From DAOSEC01 sp035362935 (GTDB taxonomy: Bacteria; Bacillota_I; Bacilli_A; ML615J-28; CAG-313), in the NCBI GenBank assembly GCA_035362935.1, contig DAOSEC010000001.1, forward strand, positions 1 through 64,000: a stretch of DNA of 64,000 nt, read 5' to 3'. The first letter of the stretch is position 1, and each line of letters begins with the position of its first letter. The translations under genes were made by a program, and so were the position numbers. Below, piece after piece: positions 1-8,030 of this stretch. The notes beneath the pieces were generated by a model. The model did not search any database, had not been told where the DNA came from, and worked only from the letters and a program-made list of their open reading frames with translations.

Positions 1-27
1 CAAAATAAAGATTTAAAAGAAGAATAG
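1..27 (+). CDS. 3' end of an upstream gene (partial)
   Basis: An open frame enters from the left edge and stops at TAG (25-27), giving the last eight residues QNKDLKEE. It lies 15 nt before the next start and on the same strand, so it may be co-transcribed with it. Too little is present to identify it, and the frame itself is inferred only from its fit to the downstream operon. Confidence 0.4.
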   Translation, partial: QNKDLKEE

Positions 28-42
28 AAAGAGGTAAATAAA

Positions 43-423
43 ATGAACGAAAGAATGCAAATATTAGAAATGTTAAAAGATGGATTAATCACAGCTGAAG
101 AAGCTGATAAGCTGTTAAGAGCAATGGATGTCAACAAACAAGAAGTAAAAAGTTTAAAACAAGATAAAACAAGAATGCTTCGTGTTGATATCAATAGTGC
201 TGAAGGAGATAAAGTTCATGTAAAGGTTCCAACCTCCATATTGAAATTTGCAACTAGCAAAAAATTAATTGGAAATATTAAAGTAGATGGTGTTGATAAA
301 GACTTTTTAGAAAACGCAATTGATTTAGAACAAATCATGGAAATGGTTGATAGTGGAGTATTGGGTGAAATTGTAAACATCGAAAGTGCTCAAGGCGACA
401 TTGTCAAAATATATATCGAATAA
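43..423 (+). CDS. SHOCT-like domain protein
   Basis: A 126-residue soluble protein of unknown biochemical role. Residues 1-30 (MNERMQILEMLKDGLITAEE...) match the short helical SHOCT-like module found at the N-terminus of many Firmicute proteins of the YvlB/DUF2089 type. The rest, with a glycine-rich turn, a VKVPTSILKFA strand-helix and a final VKIYIE strand, looks like the usual C-terminal half of this small family. An AGAGG Shine-Dalgarno precedes the ATG. Relatives often sit beside membrane-stress or antirepressor genes, but the window shows no such partner. A strong terminator follows at once, so it is the last gene of its operon. Family assignment is from memory of the motif. Confidence 0.7.
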   Translation: MNERMQILEMLKDGLITAEEADKLLRAMDVNKQEVKSLKQDKTRMLRVDINSAEGDKVHVKVPTSILKFATSKKLIGNIKVDGVDKDFLENAIDLEQIMEMVDSGVLGEIVNIESAQGDIVKIYIE

Positions 424-426
424 CAA

Positions 427-451
427 AAAACACCCAAACGGGTGTTTTCTT
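427..451 (+). terminator. Rho-independent terminator
   Basis: A perfect 9-bp stem (427-435 with 440-448) with loop AAAC is followed by a T-rich run. It closes the operon ending with the SHOCT-like gene. Confidence 0.85.
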
Positions 452-475
452 TTTCAAGTCTATGGTTTATAAATC

Positions 476-504
476 TTTACTATTCAACAAATGTTTGATA
501 GAAT
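476..504 (+). promoter_or_regulatory. Promoter of the gmk-like gene
   Basis: TTTACT (476-481), a 17-nt spacer and TAGAAT (499-504), with an extended -10 TG (TGATAGAAT). It lies between the preceding terminator and the gmk-like start. Confidence 0.6.
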
Positions 505-531
505 AAATGTGAGAAAACAGGAGAAATATAT

Positions 532-1071
532 ATGTTAGTGTTAATTGGATCAAGTGCTAGTGGCAAAACTGAAATTGCAAAAATCTTGATTAAAGATTTT
601 GGGTTTGAGAAAATGGTCACGTATACAACAAGAAAGCAACGTATTGGAGAAACAGATGGAGTTGATTATCACTTTATAAGTGAACGCGAGTTCATACATC
701 TTCTAAAGAACAATGAGTTTGTTGAAACCACATACTATAATGAACACCACTACGGGACACGTTTCAAAGACATTAATCCAAAGAAAGTATTAATTGTAGA
801 CATCAACGGAGCAAACAGTATATATGCAAAGTTAAAAGATCAGATAAAAATATTTTATCTTTTCGCAAGTGAATCCACACGAATCGCCAGAATGAAAGAA
901 CGAAAAGACGATCTACAAGATATTTACAAACGAATCGAAAAAGATCGTCATTATTTTGATCCGTCAAAGTTAATTCATATCGATCAACAAATCAATACCG
1001 AACACAATACCCTACAAGAACTTGCAACCCATATCTATCAACTGTATGAAGGTCATATTCAAAGGGGATAG
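532..1071 (+). CDS. Guanylate kinase-like protein
   Basis: A 179-residue P-loop kinase of the guanylate kinase fold. Residues 5-14 (GSSASGKTE) form the Walker A loop, and TYTTRKQRIGETDGVDYHF at about 33-51 is the GMP-binding hallmark region. A degenerate lid with RIARMKERKDD follows. Standard Gmk enzymes are about 200-210 residues and phosphorylate GMP or dGMP to the diphosphate with ATP; this one is shorter, and its C-terminal half is poorly conserved. It may therefore be a paralogue rather than the housekeeping enzyme. It has its own promoter and is followed 18 nt later by a glycosyltransferase gene. A second gmk elsewhere in the genome would support the paralogue reading. Confidence 0.72.
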   Translation: MLVLIGSSASGKTEIAKILIKDFGFEKMVTYTTRKQRIGETDGVDYHFISEREFIHLLKNNEFVETTYYNEHHYGTRFKDINPKKVLIVDINGANSIYAKLKDQIKIFYLFASESTRIARMKERKDDLQDIYKRIEKDRHYFDPSKLIHIDQQINTEHNTLQELATHIYQLYEGHIQRG

Positions 1072-1089
1072 AAGTTAAGGAGGTTTCGA

Positions 1090-1956
1090 ATGAAAACCGT
1101 TTTGTGTCTCTTTGTAAGAAAAGAGTATTTAGAGGAAACCGATCTTCATAATCTTGAAGATGATCTGAAAACATATATTCATGAGTTTGATCATTTCGTT
1201 GTGTTTGATATCTCAGGAGTGAATAACCGATATCTTGAAAAGTTTCTTGTAAAAGAATACCAGGCTGAATATATATATAATTCAGATCAAGGCGAGGCAA
1301 TTAATTGGAGAAACGCATTGATCAAAGCGAATGTTATGCATGCTGATTATGTGATGTTACTTGAAGAAGGTTTTTATTTTGAAGCAAATGCTATTGCTCA
1401 TATGAAGGACTATATCAATCAAAACAAAGAAACACCAATTGGAGTATTAACACCTAGACCACTTTATTCGATAGCATACTTTAACCCAGTACCTGATGCA
1501 TATCGATATGTGAAAGGATGTAAACTTATTGGAACACTTATCAATGCAAACCTATATCAAAAGTCCAAAGGATTCAAGCTAGAATACTATCAAGGTTATG
1601 TTGATTATGAGTATTGCTTACAAGTTCGTTCTCTTAAGCATGTGATTGTTTATTTAGAAAACGAAGTATCTCGAAGTAGAAACTTTAAGCTAGTTGAGAA
1701 AAAAATATTAGGTATGCGATTTAAAATGTATGAAAGAGATTTGATATATCTTTATTACGAAACACGAAATCGACACTATATGTACGACGAATACAAAACA
1801 ACCGAACCAGAGTTCATTGTTAAAGACAAAACCGCTTTTAAACACGAAATGAGAGAAATCAGATTGTCTGATCCAAAATCGAGGGAAAAAATCGCAATGA
1901 TAAAGGCAGGAATACGTGATTATCAAGATGAAAAGACAGGAAAATATTTTAGTTAA
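1090..1956 (+). CDS. Glycosyltransferase-like family 2 protein
   Basis: A 288-residue cytosolic protein resembling GT-A (family 2, rhamnosyltransferase-like) glycosyltransferases. The N-terminal Rossmann-type half has alternating strands (MKTVLCLFV, HFVVFDIS, AEYIYN) and a GEAINWRNALIKAN segment like the usual nucleotide-sugar loop. The expected DxD position reads ADYVMLLEEG, with no clear DxD. A YVDYEYCLQVR stretch fits the acceptor-side acidic motif (usually a DxE/ED type), and DLIYLYYETRNRHYM is typical of the C-terminal helix of rhamnosyltransferase-like members. There are no membrane segments. AAGGAGG precedes the ATG, and the gene probably shares a transcript with the kinase-like gene. 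Donor and acceptor cannot be inferred. Confidence 0.65.
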   Translation: MKTVLCLFVRKEYLEETDLHNLEDDLKTYIHEFDHFVVFDISGVNNRYLEKFLVKEYQAEYIYNSDQGEAINWRNALIKANVMHADYVMLLEEGFYFEANAIAHMKDYINQNKETPIGVLTPRPLYSIAYFNPVPDAYRYVKGCKLIGTLINANLYQKSKGFKLEYYQGYVDYEYCLQVRSLKHVIVYLENEVSRSRNFKLVEKKILGMRFKMYERDLIYLYYETRNRHYMYDEYKTTEPEFIVKDKTAFKHEMREIRLSDPKSREKIAMIKAGIRDYQDEKTGKYFS

Positions 1957-1979
1957 AAAGAGAGTTTCTCTCTTTTTTT
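1955..1979 (+). terminator. Rho-independent terminator
   Basis: A 10-bp stem AAAAAGAGAG / CTCTCTTTTT (1955-1964 with 1968-1977) with loop TTT and a T-tail. It starts at the stop codon of the glycosyltransferase. Confidence 0.8.
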
Positions 1980-2021
1980 CATTGTTCCATAAAAAAGTTT
2001 TAAAAATTTAAATGTTTTCTC

Positions 2022-2050
2022 TTGCTTTTTTTAAAATGATTTGGTAGAAT
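2022..2050 (+). promoter_or_regulatory. Promoter of the ribosomal superoperon
   Basis: TTGCTT (2022-2027), a 17-nt spacer and TAGAAT (2045-2050) with extended -10 (TTGGTAGAAT). No other convincing promoter or terminator is seen until after rplQ, so this one probably drives the whole 14-kb operon. Confidence 0.75.
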
Positions 2051-2056
2051 AGTCAA

Positions 2057-2181
2057 GGCTTTGAAAAAGGCGTTGATTTATGAGGTTGCTGATACACACG
2101 GGAGCGTTGCCGATGCCCATTGTATGAGGGAATTCATAATGAGCCAAGCTTAAAAAAAGAATAAGCAAGGAGGAAAAAAGA
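2057..2181 (+). promoter_or_regulatory. rpsJ (S10) operon leader, probably structured
   Basis: About 125 nt of untranslated leader lies between the promoter and rpsJ. It contains GAGGTTGCTGATACACACGG near 2081-2100 followed by GAGCGTTGCCGATG, an element I recall as conserved upstream of rpsJ in many Firmicutes. A short hairpin ATTGTATGA / TCATAAT lies near 2119-2140. Ribosomal-protein autoregulation of the operon is the likely role, with L4 as the classic effector in E. coli. The effector here is unknown. Confidence 0.5.
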
Positions 2182-2487
2182 ATGGCAAGTCAAAAATTAA
2201 GAATAAGATTATTATCTTATGATCACAGACTATTAGATGAGTCTGCGAAGAAAATTGTTGAAACAGCAAAGAAGACAGGTGCGAAAGTATCGGGTCCAAT
2301 TCCGCTACCAACAGAAAGAGAGATTTTCACTGTTATCCGTTCACCACACAAACACAAAGATAGTCGTGAACAATTCGAACGTCGTACACACAAACGTTTG
2401 ATTGATATCATTGAATTAGCTCCGAAAACCATGGATGCGTTAGTTCACTTAGAATTACCATCTGGTGTCGATATCGTATTAAAGTAA
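2182..2487 (+). CDS. rpsJ: 30S ribosomal protein S10
   Basis: A 101-residue S10 (usual length about 102) that binds the 30S head and takes part in NusB antitermination. The family core KLRIRLLSYDHRLLDESAKKI and the loop GPIPLPTEREIFTVIRSPHKHKDSREQFE, followed by HKRLIDI, are intact. First gene of the S10 operon. AAGGAGG lies 8 nt before the ATG. Confidence 0.98.
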   Translation: MASQKLRIRLLSYDHRLLDESAKKIVETAKKTGAKVSGPIPLPTEREIFTVIRSPHKHKDSREQFERRTHKRLIDIIELAPKTMDALVHLELPSGVDIVLK

Positions 2488-2514
2488 TGAGTAAAGAAAA
2501 TGGAGGTGTAACTC

Positions 2515-3174
2515 ATGGCCAAAGGAATCTTAGGTAAAAAAATCGGAATGACACAAATCTTTTCAAGTGATGGAAAATTAGTTCCTGTCACAGTAATTGA
2601 AGTAACTCCGAATGTCGTTCTACAAAAGAAAACTGTAGAAACCGATGGATACTGCGCAGTTCAATTAGGATACGCTGATAAAAAGCCTAGCCGCGTAAAC
2701 AAACCTGAAGCAGGACATTCATCAAAAGCAAACACTGCCCCTAAGCGCTTCGTAAAAGAAATTGTTGGGGAAGATATGCTGGCATTTGAAGTAGGTCAAG
2801 AAGTTAAGGGCAATATATTTATTGAAGGGGAAATCGTTGATGTTACTGGAACAAGCAAAGGTAAAGGTTTTGCTGGTGTTATCAAACGTCATGGATTCGC
2901 ACGTGGACCAATGGCTCACGGATCAGGTTTCCACCGTCAAACAGGTTCTATGGGTTCTCGTATTCAACACATTAAGTTGGGTTCAAAGAGAATGCCAGGA
3001 CGTATGGGAAATGACAAAGTAACGATTCAAAATTTAGAAGTCGTGAAAGTCGATTTAGAAAAAAATGTTTTATTGATTAAAGGGAATGTCCCAGGGGCAA
3101 AAAATTCGTTTGTCATTGTTTCAAATGCATCGAAATTAAAAAGTCCAGCGGTTAACCCTGAAGCATTAGCGTAG
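2515..3174 (+). CDS. rplC: 50S ribosomal protein L3
   Basis: A 219-residue L3 that nucleates 50S assembly near the peptidyl-transferase centre. It begins MAKGILGKKIGMTQIF and carries the family signature around GKGFAGVIKRHGFARGPMAHGSG, with the conserved GSMG and MPGRMG loops that enter the 23S core. Length is slightly above the usual 206-210 because of the C-terminal tail. Preceded by GGAGGTG and followed 17 nt later by rplD. Confidence 0.98.
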   Translation: MAKGILGKKIGMTQIFSSDGKLVPVTVIEVTPNVVLQKKTVETDGYCAVQLGYADKKPSRVNKPEAGHSSKANTAPKRFVKEIVGEDMLAFEVGQEVKGNIFIEGEIVDVTGTSKGKGFAGVIKRHGFARGPMAHGSGFHRQTGSMGSRIQHIKLGSKRMPGRMGNDKVTIQNLEVVKVDLEKNVLLIKGNVPGAKNSFVIVSNASKLKSPAVNPEALA

Positions 3175-3191
3175 AAGGGAGGATATAACTC

Positions 3192-3815
3192 ATGTTAAGT
3201 ATCGCATTATTAAAACAAACTGGTGAAAAAATTGGGGATATCCAACTTAATCCAGAAATATTTGGTATAGAAGACAACCAACAAGTTATATATGAAGTAA
3301 TCAAAGCTGAACGCGCAGGTATGCGTCAAGGTACACAAAAAGCAAAAACTCGTGCCGAAGTACGTGGTGGAGGAAGAAAACCATGGCGTCAAAAAGGTAC
3401 AGGTCGCGCTCGTCAAGGATCTATTCGATCACCACAATGGCGTGGAGGTGGGGTTGTATTTGCACCTACACCAAGATCACACTCAATCAAAGTTAACAAA
3501 AAAGTTGTGCGTTTAGCGATGAGATGTGCATTAAGTTCTAAGTTAAGAGAGAACGCAATGTTTGTCTTAGACGAAATCGTATTAGACAACTTCAAAACAA
3601 AATCTTTAGTAGAAGTATTGAACAACGTTCAAGCAACTGGAAAAATTTTAGTTGTATCAAATGAAGTTAACCCAAATGTTGAATTAGCAGGAAGAAACAT
3701 TCCAAATGTAAGCATTCAAACGGTTGGACACATTTCAGTTTACGATATGATGAATGCCTCAAGTTTAGTGATTACTAAAGATGCAATCGCACGTTACGAG
3801 GAGGTACTAAAATAA
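3192..3815 (+). CDS. rplD: 50S ribosomal protein L4
   Basis: A 207-residue L4. The long arginine-rich extended loop (residues about 45-95: AKTRAEVRGGGRKPWRQKGTG and following) lines the peptide exit tunnel and is complete. In other bacteria free L4 represses its own S10 operon, so it is the natural candidate effector for the leader at 2057-2181. The stop overlaps the start of rplW (TAATG). Confidence 0.98.
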   Translation: MLSIALLKQTGEKIGDIQLNPEIFGIEDNQQVIYEVIKAERAGMRQGTQKAKTRAEVRGGGRKPWRQKGTGRARQGSIRSPQWRGGGVVFAPTPRSHSIKVNKKVVRLAMRCALSSKLRENAMFVLDEIVLDNFKTKSLVEVLNNVQATGKILVVSNEVNPNVELAGRNIPNVSIQTVGHISVYDMMNASSLVITKDAIARYEEVLK

Positions 3816-4102
3816 TGAAATCAGTTTTTGATATTATTAAAAGACCGATCATTACAGAAAAATCAATGCAATTAGTGGAAAAGAAAGTTCAATATACATT
3901 TGAAGTTGACAAAAAAGCTAATAAAGTTGAAATTAAAAACGCAGTAGAAAAAGCATTCAATGTGGAAGTGACTTCTGTGAATACAATTAATGTAAGAGCA
4001 AAAGCGAAAAAAGTTGGAAAACACTCAGGGTTTTCTCCAGCATACAAAAAAGCTATTGTTACATTAAAAGCAGGTCAAACCATTGATGTATTCGAAGTAT
4101 AA
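3815..4102 (+). CDS. rplW: 50S ribosomal protein L23
   Basis: A 95-residue L23, the exit-tunnel docking site for trigger factor and SRP. IIKRPIITEKSM at residues 7-18 and the tunnel-side loop NVRAKAKKVGKHSGF are typical. The ATG overlaps the rplD stop by one base, indicating translational coupling; the GAGGAGG used lies inside the end of rplD. Confidence 0.98.
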   Translation: MKSVFDIIKRPIITEKSMQLVEKKVQYTFEVDKKANKVEIKNAVEKAFNVEVTSVNTINVRAKAKKVGKHSGFSPAYKKAIVTLKAGQTIDVFEV

Positions 4103-4122
4103 GATATAGGAGGAATTAGACA

Positions 4123-4956
4123 ATGGCAATTAAGAAAATTAAACCGACAACACCGGGTCGCCGTAATATGTCAATGTTGTTAAATGAAGAAATAACAACA
4201 TCAACTCCTGAAAAAAGTTTATTAGCTCCACTTAACAAAAATGGTGGTAGAAATAATCAAGGTAAAATTACGGTTCGTCACCAAGGTGGAGGACACAAAA
4301 GAAAATATCGTATTATCGATTTCAAACGTAATAAATTTGATATTCCAGGAAATGTTGCGACCATTGAATACGATCCAAATCGTACAGCAAACATCGCATT
4401 AATCAACTATCTTGATGGTGAAAAAAGATATATTCTTGCACCAAAAGGATTAAAAGTTGGAATGACAGTTTTATCAAGTGAAACTGCCGATATCAAAGTG
4501 GGAAACACATTACCAATCGCAAAAATTCCAGTAGGTATAATGATTCACAATTTAGAGTTAAACCCTGGTCGTGGTGGACAATTAATACGTTCAGCAGGAA
4601 CTAGTGCTCAAATCTTAGGTCGTGAAGACAAATATGTACTTGTTCGTTTAAAAAGCGGTGAAGTAAGAAAAATTTTAGGGGTATGCTTAGCAACCGTTGG
4701 TGAAGTAGGAAATTCAGATCATGAGTTAGTTCACATCGGAAAAGCAGGACGTACTCGTTACCAAGGCGTTAGACCAACTGTTCGTGGATCTGTAATGAAT
4801 CCAAACGACCATCCACATGGTGGGGGAGAAGGTAAAACTCCAATTGGTAGAAAAGCTCCTCTTACTCCATGGGGTAAAGTTGCACTTGGTTTAAAAACTC
4901 GTAACAAAAAGAAAAAATCTAGCGACTTAATCGTAAGACGTCGCAATGATAAGTAG
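4123..4956 (+). CDS. rplB: 50S ribosomal protein L2
   Basis: A 277-residue L2 needed for subunit association and peptidyl transfer. The conserved C-terminal GVRPTVRGSVMNPNDHPHGG stretch containing the essential histidine is intact, followed by the basic tail ending IVRRRNDK. AGGAGG precedes the ATG. Confidence 0.98.
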   Translation: MAIKKIKPTTPGRRNMSMLLNEEITTSTPEKSLLAPLNKNGGRNNQGKITVRHQGGGHKRKYRIIDFKRNKFDIPGNVATIEYDPNRTANIALINYLDGEKRYILAPKGLKVGMTVLSSETADIKVGNTLPIAKIPVGIMIHNLELNPGRGGQLIRSAGTSAQILGREDKYVLVRLKSGEVRKILGVCLATVGEVGNSDHELVHIGKAGRTRYQGVRPTVRGSVMNPNDHPHGGGEGKTPIGRKAPLTPWGKVALGLKTRNKKKKSSDLIVRRRNDK

Positions 4957-4973
4957 AAAGGAGAAATAACTAG

Positions 4974-5264
4974 ATGGCTCGTTCTATTAAAAAAGGTCCT
5001 TTTATCGATGATCATTTAATGAAAAAAGTTGAAGCGTTAAATGAAAAAAATCAAAAGAAGGTCATTCAAACATGGTCAAGAAGATCAACGATATTTCCAG
5101 AATTTTTAGGGCACACTGTTGCTGTGTATAATGGTAAATCTCATATTCCTGTTTATGTAACAGAAGATATGATTGGACACAAATTTGGAGAGTTTTCTCC
5201 AACTAGAACTTACCGCGGACACGGAAAAGACAAAAAGGTCGTTGCTACTAAAGGTAAGAAATAA
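4974..5264 (+). CDS. rpsS: 30S ribosomal protein S19
   Basis: A 96-residue S19 of the 30S head, which pairs with S13 at the subunit bridge. MARSIKKGPFIDDHLMKKV and the motif GHKFGEFSPTRTYRGH are typical of the family. A few extra lysine-rich residues extend the C-terminus. AAAGGAG lies upstream. Confidence 0.98.
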   Translation: MARSIKKGPFIDDHLMKKVEALNEKNQKKVIQTWSRRSTIFPEFLGHTVAVYNGKSHIPVYVTEDMIGHKFGEFSPTRTYRGHGKDKKVVATKGKK

Positions 5265-5283
5265 TTAGAGGAGGAATGAAATA

Positions 5284-5622
5284 ATGGAAGCTAAAGCAAT
5301 TGCTAAAACAGTTAGAGTCGCTCCTCGAAAAGTAAGACTTGTAGTCGATTTAATTCGTGGAAAGAGTGTTGTAGAAGCTCATGCGATTTTAAAACATACA
5401 CCAAATCATGCAACGGAAGCGGTAGAAAAAGTTTTAAAATCCGCAGTAGCGAATGCTGAACACAATTTAAAATTAGACGTAAATAAACTATACGTGAAAG
5501 AAACATTTGCCAATGGCGGAGCAACGTTAAAACGATTCCGTGCACGCGCAAAAGGATCTGGTGCGCCAATTATGAAAAGAACAAGTCACATCACAGTTGT
5601 TGTGGCTGAGTTAGAGAAGTAG
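5284..5622 (+). CDS. rplV: 50S ribosomal protein L22
   Basis: A 112-residue L22. Its beta-hairpin (LKRFRARAKGSGAPIMKRTSH) reaches the tunnel constriction where macrolides bind, and no obvious insertion or deletion is seen there. AGGAGG precedes the start. Confidence 0.98.
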   Translation: MEAKAIAKTVRVAPRKVRLVVDLIRGKSVVEAHAILKHTPNHATEAVEKVLKSAVANAEHNLKLDVNKLYVKETFANGGATLKRFRARAKGSGAPIMKRTSHITVVVAELEK

Positions 5623-5632
5623 GAGGGAAAAC

Positions 5633-6289
5633 ATGGGACAAAAAGTTAGTCCAATAGGACTTAGAATAGGGATCAACCGTGAATGGGATGCCAAATGGTA
5701 TGCTGCAAAAAAAGAAGTTCCTGCGCTATTACATGAAGACTTAAAAATCCGCAAGTATTTGTCTGGATTTTATAAGAAAGCCTATGTATCTCGCATTGAA
5801 ATTGAGCGTACAACAAAACGCGTTGTTATTACAATCCACACAGCAAAACCTGGTGTTGTAATTGGACGTGAAGGATCAACAAAAAATGAAGTTGTTAAAA
5901 ACTTACAAGCAATGACTGGTAAAACAGTATTCTTAAATATTTTAGACATCAGAGTTCCTGATTTAGATGCAGCATTGGTTGCAAGAAGTATGGCAGAACA
6001 ATTAGAAAACCGTGCTTCATTCCGTCGTGTTCAAAAGATGGCAATTCAAAGAGCATTAAAAGCTGGAGCAAAAGGAGTCAAAACTTTAATTTCTGGTCGT
6101 TTAGGTGGAGCCGAAATGGCAAGAAGTGAAGGTTATATCGAAGGAAGTGTACCTCTTCATACGCTACGCGCTGACATTGATTATGCACACGCAGAAGCAA
6201 CTACTACTTACGGTAAATTAGGTGTTAAAGTATGGATTAACAAAGGGATCATTCTTCCTGAGAGAAAAACAGTGAAGGAGGGTAAATAA
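5633..6289 (+). CDS. rpsC: 30S ribosomal protein S3
   Basis: A 218-residue S3 at the mRNA entry tunnel, where it contributes to helicase activity. The N-terminal MGQKVSPIGLRIGI, a KH domain with GVVIGREGS (about residues 79-87) and the C-terminal RLGGAEMARSE motif are all present. It starts 10 nt after rplV. Confidence 0.98.
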   Translation: MGQKVSPIGLRIGINREWDAKWYAAKKEVPALLHEDLKIRKYLSGFYKKAYVSRIEIERTTKRVVITIHTAKPGVVIGREGSTKNEVVKNLQAMTGKTVFLNILDIRVPDLDAALVARSMAEQLENRASFRRVQKMAIQRALKAGAKGVKTLISGRLGGAEMARSEGYIEGSVPLHTLRADIDYAHAEATTTYGKLGVKVWINKGIILPERKTVKEGK

Positions 6290-6291
6290 AC

Positions 6292-6720
6292 ATGTTAGTA
6301 CCAAAAAGAACAAAATTCCGCCGCCCTCATCGTGTTAGCTACGAAGGAAAAGCAAAAGGTGCAAAGAATGTTAATTTTGGTGAGTATGGTTTAATGTCAT
6401 TAGAAGGATCATGGATCACAAACCGTCAAATCGAAGCGGCTCGTATTGCGATGACTCGTTATATGAAACGTGATGGAAAAGTTTGGATTCGTATATTCCC
6501 TCATATTGCACAAACCAAAAAACCATTAGAAGTACGTATGGGATCTGGTAAGGGTGCTCCGGAAGGATTCGTTGCCGTTGTAAAAAACGGAACAGTTATG
6601 TTTGAAGTGGGAGAAGTAAGTGAAGAAGTTGCTCGTGAAGCATTACGTCTTGCAGCACAAAAACTTCCAGTAAAAACAAAATTTGTTGTAAGAGAAAGTG
6701 GTGAACACAATGAAGGCTAA
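6292..6720 (+). CDS. rplP: 50S ribosomal protein L16
   Basis: A 142-residue L16 that contacts the A-site tRNA. It begins MLVPKRTKFRRPHR and holds the conserved KPLEVRMGSGKGAPEG loop. Its last codons overlap the start of rpmC by 11 nt. Confidence 0.98.
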   Translation: MLVPKRTKFRRPHRVSYEGKAKGAKNVNFGEYGLMSLEGSWITNRQIEAARIAMTRYMKRDGKVWIRIFPHIAQTKKPLEVRMGSGKGAPEGFVAVVKNGTVMFEVGEVSEEVAREALRLAAQKLPVKTKFVVRESGEHNEG

Positions 6721-6982
6721 TAAGAAGTTAACGGAAAAGAAATTAACAAAAAAAGAATTAGAAGCTGCTAAGAAAGAACGTCTTAGTGCTGCAGATAAAA
6801 TCCGCAAAATGGAATCAGCCGACATTGAGTCAAAAATCAATGATTTAAAACAAGAATTATTCAATTTACGTTTTCAAGCAGCTGTTGGAAAATTGGAAAA
6901 TACGGCACAACTTAACAAAGTGAAAAAAGAAATCGCTCGTATGTATACCATTCTAACAGAACGCTCAAAGGTAAATAGGTAA
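6710..6982 (+). CDS. rpmC: 50S ribosomal protein L29 with a lysine-rich N-terminal extension
   Basis: A 90-residue L29; the family is normally about 65-70. The conserved core IESKINDLKQELFNLRFQ through the C-terminal helix begins near residue 35. It is preceded by a basic, helical extension rich in K, E and A. The start is the ATG at 6710 inside the end of rplP. An alternative short start is the internal methionine just before ESADIES, but no good ribosome-binding site precedes it. L29 sits by the exit tunnel with L23. Confidence 0.93.
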   Translation: MKANKKLTEKKLTKKELEAAKKERLSAADKIRKMESADIESKINDLKQELFNLRFQAAVGKLENTAQLNKVKKEIARMYTILTERSKVNR

Positions 6983-7006
6983 TCGGATGTGGTTGGAGGA
7001 AATATT

Positions 7007-7279
7007 ATGGAACATACAGTAGAACGTAATAAAAGAAAAGTATTTGTTGGAACAGTTATTTCAGACAAAAATGACAAAACAATTACTGTTTTAATTGAAA
7101 CATACCGTAAACATCCGTTGTATGGTAAGCTTGTTAAATATTCTAAAAAATTTACTGCTCATGATGAACTAAATGAAGCAAAAGTAGGAGACAAAGTGAA
7201 GATCGCCGAAACGCGTCCACTATCTGCTACAAAACGTTTCCGTTTGGTTGAAATCCTTGAAAAAGCAGTAATTGTTTAG
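7007..7279 (+). CDS. rpsQ: 30S ribosomal protein S17
   Basis: A 90-residue S17 with the OB-fold core RKVFVGTVISDKNDKTITVLIE and the motif GDKVKIAETRPLSATKRFRLVEI. I chose the ATG at 7007 because GGAGG lies 8-12 nt upstream; an in-frame codon at 6989 would overlap that site. Confidence 0.97.
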   Translation: MEHTVERNKRKVFVGTVISDKNDKTITVLIETYRKHPLYGKLVKYSKKFTAHDELNEAKVGDKVKIAETRPLSATKRFRLVEILEKAVIV

Positions 7280-7301
7280 TGCTACATAGGAGGAATTAAA
7301 T

Positions 7302-7670
7302 ATGATTCAACAAGAAACAAGATTAGTGATTGCTGATAACTCCGGTGCAAGAGAAATTTTAACCATTAAAGTGTTAGGTGGAACTCGCCGTCGTTATGCA
7401 AATATTGGTGATATCATTGTCGCAACTGTGAAAGATGCAACTCCTGGTGGAGCAGTAAAAAAAGGAGACGTAGTCAAAGCAGTAATCGTAAGAACAAAAA
7501 GTGGATTAAGAAGAACAGATGGTTCATATATTAAATTTGATGATAACGCAGCAGTGATCATTCGTGATGATAAATCACCGCGCGGAACACGTATTTTTGG
7601 CCCAGTTGCCAGAGAATTACGTGACAAAGATTTTATGAAAATCGTTTCTTTGGCTCCAGAAGTACTGTAG
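7302..7670 (+). CDS. rplN: 50S ribosomal protein L14
   Basis: A 122-residue L14, exactly the family length. MIQQETRLVIADNSGAREI, the GDVVKAVIVRTK strand and the C-terminal GTRIFGPVARELRDK are all canonical. It contacts 16S rRNA at an intersubunit bridge and is the docking site of the RsfS silencing factor. Confidence 0.98.
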   Translation: MIQQETRLVIADNSGAREILTIKVLGGTRRRYANIGDIIVATVKDATPGGAVKKGDVVKAVIVRTKSGLRRTDGSYIKFDDNAAVIIRDDKSPRGTRIFGPVARELRDKDFMKIVSLAPEVL

Positions 7671-7688
7671 AGATGGAGGTACGATGAT

Positions 7689-8015
7689 ATGAAAATTAAA
7701 AAAGGTGACGTGGTTGCCGTGATTAGCGGTGCCGATAAACCCGTTAAAGGAAAATATAAAACAGGTAAAGTATTAAGAGTTTACCCTAAATTAGAAAAAG
7801 TTGTAGTTGAAGGTGTTAATATTAAAACAAAACATTATCGCCCTTCTCAAGCAAAACCTGAAGGTGGAATTGAGAAAAAAGAAGCTCCAATTGCAGTTTC
7901 TAATGTAGCAATTCTTGATCCAGTATCAAAGAAACCAACAAAGATTGGATACCAAGTTGTAGACGGAAAAAAAGTACGTGTTGCAAAAAAATCTGGTACT
8001 CCATTAGATAAGTAA
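7689..8015 (+). CDS. rplX: 50S ribosomal protein L24
   Basis: A 108-residue L24, an assembly initiator at the 50S exit face. The KOW motif (KIKKGDVVAVISGADKPVKGK) occupies the N-terminus, followed by VVVEGVNIKTKHYRPSQ. TGGAGG precedes the ATG. Confidence 0.98.
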   Translation: MKIKKGDVVAVISGADKPVKGKYKTGKVLRVYPKLEKVVVEGVNIKTKHYRPSQAKPEGGIEKKEAPIAVSNVAILDPVSKKPTKIGYQVVDGKKVRVAKKSGTPLDK

Positions 8016-8030
8016 GGAGGAGGCTAACTG

